Assembly: GCF_019393635.1 (NCBI RefSeq)
Contig: NC_057865.1
Span: forward strand, 303,161,885-303,225,884
Direction: 5' to 3'
Length of the DNA stretch: 64,000 nt
Origin: Dromiciops gliroides
Lineage: Eukaryota > Chordata > Mammalia > Microbiotheria > Microbiotheriidae
Positions 20,796-30,433 of the stretch are shown here, piece by piece. Each line of letters opens with the position of its first letter. Position 1 is the first letter of the stretch. Both the position numbers and the translations under genes were made by a program. A model generated the notes under the pieces. It saw only the letters and a list, made by a program, of their open reading frames with translations, did no database searches and was not told the DNA's origin.

Positions 20796-21345
20796 CAGTT
20801 ACTATTGTATGGGAGAATTGCCCCAGTTTAACCCTTACCCTATATATCTATCCTTCCTCTCAAAAGCTGGGAGATCTTTTTCTCTACCCAGATGGGGGAG
20901 TCCAAACAACATCTCAAGAGGTGATGTCCCAATCTCTTTTCTAGGGCTTGTCCTTATCCTAATTAAAGCTATGGGTAAACATCTGGTCCAGGGTCACTTG
21001 GTTCCTAGTATTAATTTTGTGGGGCTCCTCTTTAAGGTTCGATTGATCCTTTCCACCTTTCCTGAAGAAGGTGGAGACCAAGGACTATGAAAATTCCTAT
21101 TTACTTCTCATGCCTTCATCATTCCTTATAACACTCTGGAGGTGAAATCAGTCTCACTGTCTGAATTGATATTTTCTATTAATTCATACCTTGGTATGAT
21201 ATTTTGAAAAATAATCCTAGAAACCCCAGACTCCATAGCTGGCACTAAGGGATATGCCTCTACCCAGCCTGTAAGATGATCTTCAATGACTAATCCACAG
21301 TTTAACCATCTGACTGCCAGCATGTCATTGAAGTCTATTTGAATA
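20796..21345 (-). mobile_element. ERV remnant: LTR edge plus pol (integrase) fragment (fossil)
   Basis: A few dozen bases of the LTR edge ('tgtatgggagaattgcc') start exactly where the solo LTR at 254 is inserted in the paralogous L1. The rest is integrase coding on the minus strand ('DHLTGWVEAYPLVPAMESGV', 'FQNIIPRYELIENINSDSET'). Class I (gamma-like). It is broken, with most of the provirus deleted. Confidence 0.75.
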
Positions 21346-21875
21346 TGTCTTTAAGGACTTAAAGAAAAGCTGATTTTTAGAGAAGCCTCCAAACACCTAG
21401 TGATCCTGGAGGGGAATCTGAGATCTTGGGACCTCCAGGGTCTAGGGTAAGGTTGTTTAAACCACATTAGGCTTAGAGTTCATGCCCCAATAGTGATTAT
21501 TTGGAAAAACGAGGCTGAGGTGGGTGAAGAAGGTCCAAGCAGTAAAATTGACTGGGCCTTCACTGGCTTTATAATCCAAGAATATCTAGTGCTAAAAAAA
21601 AAAAAGAATATTCTTTCCTTTAAGAGGAAACTGAGGTTTAGAAACTGAGGGTTAAAGAGGCTGTTGAGACATCAGTAACAAGGTCCAAGTAGTAAAACCT
21701 GGCTTTCAGTGGTTTTAGAATCAAGGCAGCTCCAGGGCTTGATCAGAGAAACTGAGGCTCAGGGATTGGAAAGGACCTGTGGGAGTTCAGGAAACAGGTC
21801 CAAAGGTTAATCTTAGAAGGCCTTCTTCATGATTCTTGAAATTCAAGCATTTTTAATATTTTTAAAAAGCACCCA
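21346..21875 (+). repeat. Tandem-repeat monomers before L1 copy 4
   Basis: Two partial monomers, including 'aaacacctagtgatcctgga' and 'tccagggcttgatcagagaa', in the same order as at 17351 and 40796. Confidence 0.6.
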
Positions 21876-23256
21876 GAAATTTGCTCTACCAAGATGGAAG
21901 AGTGAGCAAGCAACCCCCAGAGGCTCTCCCAGATTTCCCCTCCAAGTGGACATAAAACTACCTCTGAATCCCTCCAGGAGCAGGGAAGCAGCCTAGCAGC
22001 TGGGCAGGAAAGGTGTGTGTTACCTGGGAGGGAGGGAAGGGAGGTCCAGGAGCAGCAGCAGCTTCTGGGCTCACAGCAGGGGGCCTGAGGCAGGGCTTTT
22101 AGCCTGGGCAATTCACCAGCAAGGCTCCACCCACCTGCAAACCAGCAGCTCCCTGGGCAGGTGAGGAGTCTGGGCAGCAGTGCAGGGACCCTCACCAGGC
22201 GGGCCACAACTAGTACAAACCACCATGGTGGCTTTGACCCTACCACTGACCAGTAGTGAAGCCCTGCTCAAAACTAGTCAACAGCAACTTCCCAGCCCAG
22301 GGACGGTTTCCAGTGTAAACCAGCCACAGGGGATTCCACAGCATATTGGAAGAAATTTACCCTTCTAGGGCCTGCTCACAGAAAGACCCTGCTAGCAGAG
22401 CAACCCAGCAGCAGGGGCCCAGCCCCGGGGCAGAACAACAGCAAGATCACTCCTCCAGGGCCAGCTACCACAAAGACTTTGTTAACTTCAGCAACCTAGA
22501 AAAAGCAAGCTAAGCCCTGAAGCCCAGTGAAAAGCACCTGTAAGACCCAGAGTGACAGCACAAAAACCTGAGAGAGTTTAGGAATAGCCCACACCTCGAA
22601 TAAAAACAAAAATGAGCAGAAAAAAGCTTGACGATTGACAATTACTAGGGTGATAGGGAAAATCAAGACATAAACATAGAGGAGGTCAATAGTAAAAAAA
22701 AAATGCTAAAGGTGAAGCTTCAAATAAAAATGTAAATTAGTCTCAGGCCCAAAGACCTTAAACAGCTAAAAAGCAAGTTAGAGCAGCAGAAGAAAAATTG
22801 GGGAAAGAAATAAAAGTAACGTAGGAGAAACCTGAAAGAGAAATGCAAACATTTACTGAGGAAAATAACTCCCTTAAAATAGATTTAGCCAAATGGTTAT
22901 AAAACTGTGCCTACCCTTTGTTCCAGCAATACCACTGCTAGGTCTATATCCCAAAGACATCAGCCAAAAGAGAAAAAAGATCTATTTGTAGAAAAATATT
23001 TCTAGCAGCTCTTTTTGTGGTGGCTAAGAATTGGAGATCAAAGGAATGCCCATCCACTAGGGAATGGCTAAACAAAGTGTGGTATATGATGGGGATGGAA
23101 TACTCTTGTGCTATAGGAAATGACAAGCAGGATGACTTCAGAAAGGCCTGGAAAGACATGTACAAAATGATCTATAGTGAACTGAGCAGAACCAGGAGAA
23201 CAATGTGCACAGAGACAGCAATACAATAGGGTTTGATGCAGAAGCGTGAATGACTT
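21876..23256 (+). mobile_element. Internally deleted L1 (copy 4)
   Basis: 5' UTR from 'tctaccaagatggaagagtg', ORF1 coiled-coil start (about 22620-22890), deletion junction near 22895, then ORF2 C-terminal coding (23017-23229: 'NWRSKECPSTREWLNK'). It keeps the intact site 'gacaattactagggtgatag', which carries the solo LTR in copy 1. The right end is fused to X' at about 23256. Confidence 0.8.
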
Positions 23257-23604
23257 GAGTAGGACTCGAGGAGGGGACAGGGCCTGGGAGGGGTTTGAGA
23301 AGGGAGAGGGAGAGTGTCAGCCCTGAGTGGTGGGCTGAAGGGGAGAGGGTAGCACACTCCCAAGCAGGCAGGTCTGAGGCTTCTGCCAGATCGGAAGACC
23401 AGAATCTCTGGGGCATACACCTCTCTCTTTCCTTCTAATGAGTTTGACCTACTTGGCTCATTAGGTGAACACACTGTTCCCTCTGAGCCTCCTGGGCACA
23501 GCACTAAGTGAATGGATAGTTAATTCATACAATAATGAAATGGGGTGTGGCAATCACTCTTTAATGAGGCTTGGGGAGAGGAGGGGGAGATAGGGCACAA
23601 TTCC
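23257..23604. repeat. Duplicated flank fragment X' (copy C)
   Basis: Homologous to 4099-4675 and 29491-29995 and to the upstream flank of the exon-1 gene at 44690-45050. It is joined to L1 on the left and to the SH2B1-derived 3' UTR on the right. Confidence 0.7.
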
Positions 23605-24207
23605 ACACTAAACTGATAAATCTTTACAAAACCTTTATTCCAGATTATTTTTCTTTTTACCGTCACGTACATAACATTTGAATATTTCTGAACAGAAGAA
23701 TCTATTTTATAACATAAATATTTTAAGACATGGAAAACTGTCTTGTAGTGGTGGGCAACATTTTAAAAAAAGAAATGTAAGAAAAAAAGTGCAAAGTATA
23801 ACAGAATAACAGAATGTTCACTTTTTTTGGGGGGGGGTGAGGCAATTGGGATTAAGTGACTTGCCCAGGGTCACACAGCTAGAAAGTGTCAAGGGTCTGA
23901 GGCCAGATTGGAACTCAGGTCCTGAAAACAAGGCTGGTGCTCTATCCACTGTGCCACCAGCTGCCCCGTTCACCTTTTTTTTTTTGTCTTAAACTGTAAC
24001 TACAGTTCAAGTGTGACAGGTACAATAAGTTACAGCAAAAGCAAGAGATGAACCCTTATGAGCGGTCCCACAGCCCTACCTAGATTTTTCAGTTGCTAAC
24101 TTCTTCTACAAAGAGGAAAGAAATAGGATGACAGTGTTTCCTTTCCTTTCACACCAACTTCCAAAAAGGAAACCCAGTTACTCACCCAGAGGAGACTGAC
24201 AAAAGAG
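23605..24207 (-). other. 3' UTR of SH2B1-derived copy C, with SINE insertion
   Basis: The minus-strand AATAAA is at 23634-23639. A minus-strand WSINE1-like SINE (about 23824-23968) is inserted between 'gttcac' repeats and is absent from the other three copies. Confidence 0.65.
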
Positions 24208-25842
24208 CTAAGGAAATATTGTCTTTGTCTCCTCTGTGTAGTTTAGGTTGGGACTCTCCTCAACCCATGGTCTGTATTGTCCTCCACTTCTAACTCTGCC
24301 TTGTTCTGGCTGGGCTCTGGTCCCTCTTCTAACAACAGGCCCATCCCCTAGACAATCAGGGGCAAGGGGACTAATTGTACCTCTCTGGGGAGGGTGCATC
24401 CTGGGTCCTGACCCAGGGCCAGAGAGAAAGGGGGACCTGGATATGTGGGTGTATTCCTCCGTATAGGAAGGAGTTATTGATGGCTCCTGAGTGGACCCCA
24501 TCTTCCTGGGCACTCCCTCTGCCCCTTCCCTGCCTCTTGGCCACCGTGGGGCCTCAACATATTGGGTGAGGGTAACGTGGCTGAAGGGCTCAGACTCCAG
24601 GGGAATAGGGTGGACACTGAAATATGCCAGCATGTCACAGACTGTGGAGAACAAGAGGTGTAGCACCCGGCACTGACCATTGTCATTCAGGGTAAGAAGA
24701 CGGTGCTTGACTCTGCCCTCGAAGTTGAATGTGAGGACATACTGCCCTATCCTCATGTTGCTTTTACGTACCAGGTAGACACCCTGGCTGGCAGCACCCC
24801 CTTCAAGCACTAGCTCAGCAGCTTGGAGTCTAGGGATGGTACCATGGAACCAAGGGTACTCTGAGAGGAGGTCATCCCTATCACCTCCATCTGCCTCCTC
24901 CTGAGACAGGAAGGAACCTGTGGTGTCTGGAGCATTAGGGGCTGGTGGGGGGTAACTTTTCCCCACTGGGGGCCCCTTTTTAATAGGGAATCGGTGAGGC
25001 ACCTTGCAGGGTATCACTGCCATTGAGTCATAATGGGAGGCAGCAGTGGAGGCAGAGCTGGGGGAGACAGAAGCTGAGGGATGGTCTGAGAGGCCCCCAC
25101 AGGCCCCCTGAGGCAGGTCCACGTGGCTCTCCCTAGGTGCCAAGGGCAGCTCCTGTCTGTGCTCTGTCTCTGCCCCATCCTTTAAGGGTCCCCCTGCCCT
25201 CCTTCGTGTCTGCATCTCAAAGCTTTCCTCAGGGGATGCCCCACGCCTAGCTGGCCCCTCACTGGCGCTACCACCCCCACCCAGGCCAGATAGCCCTGAA
25301 GCAGAGGTGTCCAAATGTCCTACAGCAGAGGGGGGGTCACCCGCTCCCCGCCACTGGAAGATCCCTCGGACTGAGCGGCCAAATGAGCGCAGGGAGAAGC
25401 GTTTCTTCACCTGAGGCTTTGACGAATTTGAAGCCATCGAGGAAGGGAGAGAGCCAGCCAGGTCTTCAGAGGATTGAGAATGACCCCACACAGTCAGAGG
25501 CTCACTGTTCCCACAGCTCTGCAGGGAAGGACCACTTGATGGGGTTTCTTCACCAGGACTAAGGCGCATCCGACCAGATGATGAAAGGGAACCCGAGGTC
25601 CGGGCCACCTCTGCCTCAAAGCGCTGCAAGAAGAGCAGAGCAAAACGTCGGGAGAAGGCTGCCTCATCCCCAGCGTATTGGGGATGGGAAGCCCAGTAGA
25701 GGTGGAAGCGTCGGGCACAGTCCAGGGCCGCTTCCCGAGCCTGGGATTCACAGAACTCCTCCCAACCTGGGGAAGGTGGTGGTGATGGGAGAGGGTGAGG
25801 AGAAGGGGCAGCGCCATCTTCAAGGGAAGGGGCACCATTCAT
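24208..25842 (-). CDS. SH2B1-derived intronless adaptor, copy C
   Basis: The [10 protein letters not shown] start is at 25842 (544 residues); an upstream in-frame ATG at 26034 would add 64 residues of former leader. The dimerisation domain is at 24-82, the basic segment at 146-158, a single 'SASG' repeat unit at about 175-220, no PH domain, and the SH2 domain at about 329-429 with the FLVR Arg intact ('GVYLVRKS', Arg359). Residues 1-300 and the 5' flank match copy B. From '[18 protein letters not shown]' through the SH2 start it matches copy A, and the tail ('[14 protein letters not shown]') matches copy D. This mosaic suggests gene conversion. It appears able to bind phosphotyrosine and to dimerise. 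Role and expression are unknown. Confidence 0.85.
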   Translation of the reverse strand: MNGAPSLEDGAAPSPHPLPSPPPSPGWEEFCESQAREAALDCARRFHLYWASHPQYAGDEAAFSRRFALLFLQRFEAEVARTSGSLSSSGRMRLSPGEETPSSGPSLQSCGNSEPLTVWGHSQSSEDLAGSLPSSMASNSSKPQVKKRFSLRSFGRSVRGIFQWRGAGDPPSAVGHLDTSASGLSGLGGGGSASEGPARRGASPEESFEMQTRRRAGGPLKDGAETEHRQELPLAPRESHVDLPQGACGGLSDHPSASVSPSSASTAASHYDSMAVIPCKVPHRFPIKKGPPVGKSYPPPAPNAPDTTGSFLSQEEADGGDRDDLLSEYPWFHGTIPRLQAAELVLEGGAASQGVYLVRKSNMRIGQYVLTFNFEGRVKHRLLTLNDNGQCRVLHLLFSTVCDMLAYFSVHPIPLESEPFSHVTLTQYVEAPRWPRGREGAEGVPRKMGSTQEPSITPSYTEEYTHISRSPFLSGPGSGPRMHPPQRGTISPLAPDCLGDGPVVRRGTRAQPEQGRVRSGGQYRPWVEESPNLNYTEETKTIFP

Positions 25843-26160
25843 GATGAGCCAGATGAGATGGAGAGTCCAGGATCTGTTGAGGACCCCGTCAGCTGGTTGG
25901 CTTTTGGGGACTTTGAATTCCAGAGGAGGGGTCTGAAGGAAAAGACCCTTAATCCTAAATTGGGACAGAGAAGAGGGTAGTACCAGCATATAATTATTTA
26001 ACAATATACCCTTCAGTTCAGCTATGTGGCACAATGTGGCACTGTTAACAGGGCACAGGCCCTGGATTCAGGAGGACCTGAGTTCAAATCCAGCCTCAGA
26101 CACTTGGCAATTACTAAGTGTGTGACCCTGGGCAAGTCACTTAACCCTCACTGCCCCTTA
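25843..26160 (-). other. 5' flank of copy C with an old SINE
   Basis: Near-identical to the copy B flank to about 26015. The plus-strand SINE at about 26035-26160 matches the one beside copy B, so that SINE predates the B/C duplication. A short TA-rich run follows (26161-26215). Confidence 0.6.
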
Positions 26161-26215
26161 ATATATATCTGTATCTATATCTATATTTATATCTATATAT
26201 CGATCTATCTATGCT

Positions 26216-27990
26216 TCCTCCCAAAAGTTGGGAGATCTTTTCCCCTACCCAGATAGGGTAGTCCAAAGAACATCTCATAAGGTGATGTCCCAATGTCTTT
26301 TCTTGGGCTTGTCCTTATCCTAATGAAAGCTATGGGTAAACATCTGGTCCAGGGTCATTCAGTTTCTAGTATTAATTTGGTGGGGCTCCGCTTTAAGGTT
26401 TGCTTTATCCTTTCCACCTTTCCTGAAGAAGGTGGAGACCAAGGACTATGAAAATTCCTATTTATTTCTCATGCCTTCATCATTCCTTAGAATACCCTGG
26501 ATGTTACAAACAGAAGCAATGCATCCAAAATTGGAAGGGAGGCAGAAAGCTGGGAAACAATTTTTGAGGCCAGTGCTTCTGATAAAGGCCTCATCTCTAA
26601 AATATATAGGGAATTAAATCAAGTTTATAAGAATCCCAGTCATTCCCCAATTGAGAAATGGTCAAAGGATATGAACAGGCAGTTTTCTGATGAAGAAACC
26701 AAAGCTATCTATTCCCATATGAAAAAATGCTCTAAATCTCTAATGATTAGAGAGATGCAAATTAAAACAACTCTGAGGTACCACCTGACACCTATCAGAT
26801 TGGCTAAAATGACAAAAAAGGAAGATAATAAATGTTGGAGAGGCTGTGGGAAAATTGGAACACTAATGCATTGTTGGTGGAGCTGTGAGCTGATCCAACC
26901 ATTCTGGAGAGCAATTTGGAATTATGCCCAAAGGGCGATAAACCTGTGCATACCCTTTGACCCAGCAATCCCACTTTTAGGTCTTTTGCCCAAAGAAATC
27001 ATGGAAGGGGGATAGGGACCCACATGTACAAAAATATTTATAGCTGCTCTTTACGTGGTAGCAAGGAATTGGAAGTTGAGGGGGTTCCCATCCATTGGGG
27101 AATGGCTGGACAAGTTGTGGTATATGAATACAATGGAATACTATTGTGCTGTAAGAAATGATGAGCAGGAAGAGTTCAGAGAAACCTGGAGGGTCTTACG
27201 TGAGCTGATGATGAGTGAGATGAGCAGAACCAGAAGAACATTGTACACAGTATCATCAACATTGAGTGTTGATCTACTGTGACGGACTATATTCTTCTCA
27301 CCAATGCAATGGTACAGAAGAGTTCCAGGGAACTCATGATAGAAGAGGAACTCCAAATCCAAGAAAAAAAAAAAAGAAAGAACTGTGGAGTATAGATGCT
27401 GATTGAACCATATTATTTCTTTTGTTTTGGGTGCTGTTGGTTTTTTTTTTCTATTTTGAAGTTTTGCATCACTGCTCTGATTCTTTCTCTTGTAACAGGA
27501 TTAATGCAGAAATAGGATTAATGTTATTATGTGTATATATATATATATGTGTGTGTGTATATATATCTATATCTATATGTATATGTATAGAGATATATAG
27601 ATATAACCTATATCAGATTACCTGCTGTCTAGGGGAGGGGGGAGGGAGGGGAGGGAGGGAGAAAAATCTGAAATTGTAAAGCATGTATAAACAAAAGTTG
27701 AGAACTATCTTTACATGTAACGGAAAAAATAAAATACCTCATACATTAAAAAAAAAAAAAAGAATACCCTGGATGTGAGATCAGTCTCACAGTCTGAATT
27801 GATATTTTCTATTAATCCATACCTTGGTATGATATTTTGAAAAATAATCCTAGAAACCCCAGACTCCATAGCTAACACTAAAGGATATGCCTCTACCCAG
27901 CCTGTAAGATGATCTACTATGACTAATCAACAGTTTAACCATCTGACTGCCAGCATGTCACTGAAGTCTTTTTGAATATGTCTTTAAGGA
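26216..27990 (-). mobile_element. ERV pol (integrase) fragment (fossil), split by an L1
   Basis: Integrase-type sequence as at 20796-21345, interrupted by the young L1 at 26505-27760. It is broken, with no LTR edge visible here. Confidence 0.65.
26505..27760 (+). mobile_element. Young 5'-truncated L1 (1.26 kb)
   Basis: Plus-strand ORF2 C-terminal coding ('[20 protein letters not shown]' from 26671; 'NAMEYY'-like end to 27282), 3' UTR and poly(A). The 16-bp target duplication 'agaataccctggatgt' is at 26489-26504 and 27761-27776. The sequence and the 5' truncation point ('tacaaacagaagc') match the insertion at 47800-49058, which sits at a different target. Confidence 0.92.
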
Positions 27991-28270
27991 CTTAAAGAAA
28001 AGCTGATTTTTAGAGAAGCCTCCAAACACCTAATGATCCTGGAGGGGAAACTGAGATCTTGGGACCTCCAGGGTCTAGGGTAAGGTTGTTTAAACCATGT
28101 TAGGCTTAGAGTTCATGCCCCAATAGTGATTATTTGGAAAAACGAGGCTGAGGTGGGTGAACAGGGTCCAAGTAGTAAAATTGACTGGGCCTTCACTGGC
28201 TTTATAATACAGGAATATCTAGTACTAAAAAAAAAAAGAAAGAAAAAGACTATTTGATCCTTTAAGAGAA
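27991..28270 (+). repeat. Tandem-repeat monomer
   Basis: Monomer text as at 21390-21600 ('aacaccta atgatcctggag' type), ending at a truncated SINE. Confidence 0.6.
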
Positions 28271-28515
28271 AACTGAGGGGCAGCTAGGTGGCACAGTGGA
28301 TAAATCACCGGCCCTGGATTAAGGAGGACCGAATTTGAACTGCCTTGATTCTAAAACCACTGAAAGCCTGGTTTTACTTCTTGAACCTTGTTACTGATGT
28401 CTCAACAGCCTCTTCAACCCTCGGTTTCTAAGCCTCAGTTTTCACTCTCTTTGGGTTTTTTTTTGGGGGGGGCAATGAGGGTTAAGTGGCTTGCCCAGGG
28501 TCACACAGCTAGTGT
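28271..28515. other. Two truncated SINEs bounding an inverted monomer segment
   Basis: A plus-strand SINE head (28277-about 28338) breaks off after 'gaatttgaactgcc'. The next 110 bases ('ttgattctaaaaccactgaa' to 'ttctaagcctcag') are the reverse complement of monomer sequence seen at about 21630-21730. A minus-strand SINE piece (about 28455-28515) follows. This looks like a small inversion with SINE sequence at both edges. Confidence 0.6.
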
Positions 28516-29490
28516 CAAGTTCCAGGGTAAACCAGGAGCAGGGCATTCCACAGCATATTGGAACAAAATTACCCTTCCAGGGTCTGTTCACAGAAAGACC
28601 CTGCTAGCAGAGCAACCCAGCAGCAGGGGCCCAGCCTTGGGGCAGAACAACAACAAGATCACTCCTCCAGGGCCAGCCACCACAAAGACTTTGTTTTTTA
28701 GGTTTAGCAACCTAGGAAAAGCAAGCTGCTAAGGCCTGAAGCCTAGTGAAAAGCACCTGTAAGACCCGGTGTGAAAGCACAAAAACCTGAGACAGTCTAG
28801 GAATAGTGTACAACTCGAATAAAAACATCAAGGCACAAAAATGTGCAGAAAAAAGCTATTGACAATTAGTAGGGTGATAGGGAAAATCAAGACATAAACA
28901 CAGAGAAGGTCAATAGTAAAAAAAAATGCTAAAGTGAAGCCTCACAGAAAAAATGTAAATTGGTCTGAGACCCAAAACGAATTCCTGGAAGAGTTTAAAC
29001 GGGATTTTCAAAAGCAAGTTAGAGCAGCAGAAGAAAAATTGGAGACAGAAATAAAAGTAATGTAGGAGAAACCTGAAAGAGAAATACAAACATTTACTGA
29101 GGAAAATAACTCCCTTAAAACAGATTTAGCCAAATGATTATAAAACTGCACCTACCCTTTGTTCCAGCAATACCACCACTAGGTCTATATCCCAAAGACA
29201 TCAACCTAAAGAGACCAAAGACCTATTTGTAGAAAAATATTTCTAGCAGCTCTTTTTGTGGTGGCTAAGAATTGGAGATCAAAGGAATGCCCATCCATTG
29301 GGGAATGGCAAAAAAAAGTGTGGTATATGATGGGGATGGAATACTATTGTGCTATAAGAAATGACAAGCAGTATGACTTCAGAAAGGCAAGACACGTATG
29401 AAATGATGTCTTTTGAAGTGAGCAGAACCAGGAGAACGTTGTGCACGGAGACAGCAATAGGGTTTGATGCAGAACTGAATGCCATGACAA
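28516..29490 (+). mobile_element. Internally deleted L1 (copy 5), 5' end missing
   Basis: Begins within the 5' UTR ('cagggtaaaccaggagcagg'), includes the ORF1 start (about 28850-29130), the shared deletion junction near 29137 and ORF2 C-terminal sequence. It fuses to X' near 29490. The solo-LTR target site is empty here. Confidence 0.75.
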
Positions 29491-29995
29491 GGACTCGAGG
29501 AGGGGACGGGGCCTGGGAGGAGTTTGAGAAGGGAGAAGGAGGAGTGTCAGCCCTGAGTGGTGGGCTGAAGGGGAGAGGGTAGCACACTCCCAAGCAGGCA
29601 GGTCTGAGGCTTCTGCCATATTGGAAGACCATAGTCTCTTGGGCGTACACCTCTCTCATTCTCCTGAGTTTGATCTATTTGGCTCATTAGCTGCACACAC
29701 TGTTCCCCCAAGCCTCCTGTGCACAGGGCTAAATGAATGGATATTTAATTCATGCAATAATGAAATGGGGGTGGCAGGAAGGGTGTAGCAATCACTTTTT
29801 TTTGGAGGGACAATGAGGGTTACCTGACTTTCCCAGGGTCACACAGCTAGTGTCAAGTGTCTGAGGCCTGATTTGAACTCAGGTCCTCCTGAATCCAGGT
29901 CCTGTGCTCTATCCACTGTGCCACCTAGCTGCCCCTGGTAATTACATTTTAATGAGGCTTGGAGACAAGCTGAGAAATGTGAGAGGGCACGATTC
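29491..29995. repeat. Duplicated flank fragment X' (copy D)
   Basis: Same fragment and junctions as in copies A and C. A minus-strand WSINE1-like SINE (about 29792-29935) interrupts it. Confidence 0.7.
29792..29935 (-). mobile_element. WSINE1-like SINE
   Basis: Full-length minus-strand copy ending 'cctagctgcccc', specific to this X' fragment. Confidence 0.85.
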
Positions 29996-30433
29996 AACAC
30001 TAAACTGATAAATCTTTACAAAAACCTTTATTCCAGATTATTTTTCTTTTTACCGTCATATACATAACATTTGAATATTTCTGAACTGAAGAATCTCTTT
30101 TTCTTTATAACATAAATATTCTAGAGCAAAGAAAACTGTCTTGTGGTGGGCACCATTTTTTTAAAAAGAAATGTAAGAAAAAAGTGCAAAGTATAACAGA
30201 ATAACAGAATGTTCACCTTTTTTTAAAAACGGTAACTACAGTTCAAGTGTGACAGGCACAATAAGTTAACAGCAAAAGCAATAGATGAACCCTTATGAGC
30301 AGTCCCACGGCCTACCTAGAATTTTCAGTTGCTAACTTCTTCCACAAAGAGGAAAGGCAGTGCTTCCTTCCCTTTCCAACCAACTTCCAAAAAGGAAACC
30401 CAGTTACTCACCCAGAAGAGACTGACAAAAGAG
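29996..30433 (-). other. 3' UTR of SH2B1-derived copy D
   Basis: The minus-strand AATAAA at 30027-30032 and the conserved UTR text are shared with A, B and C. Confidence 0.65.
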
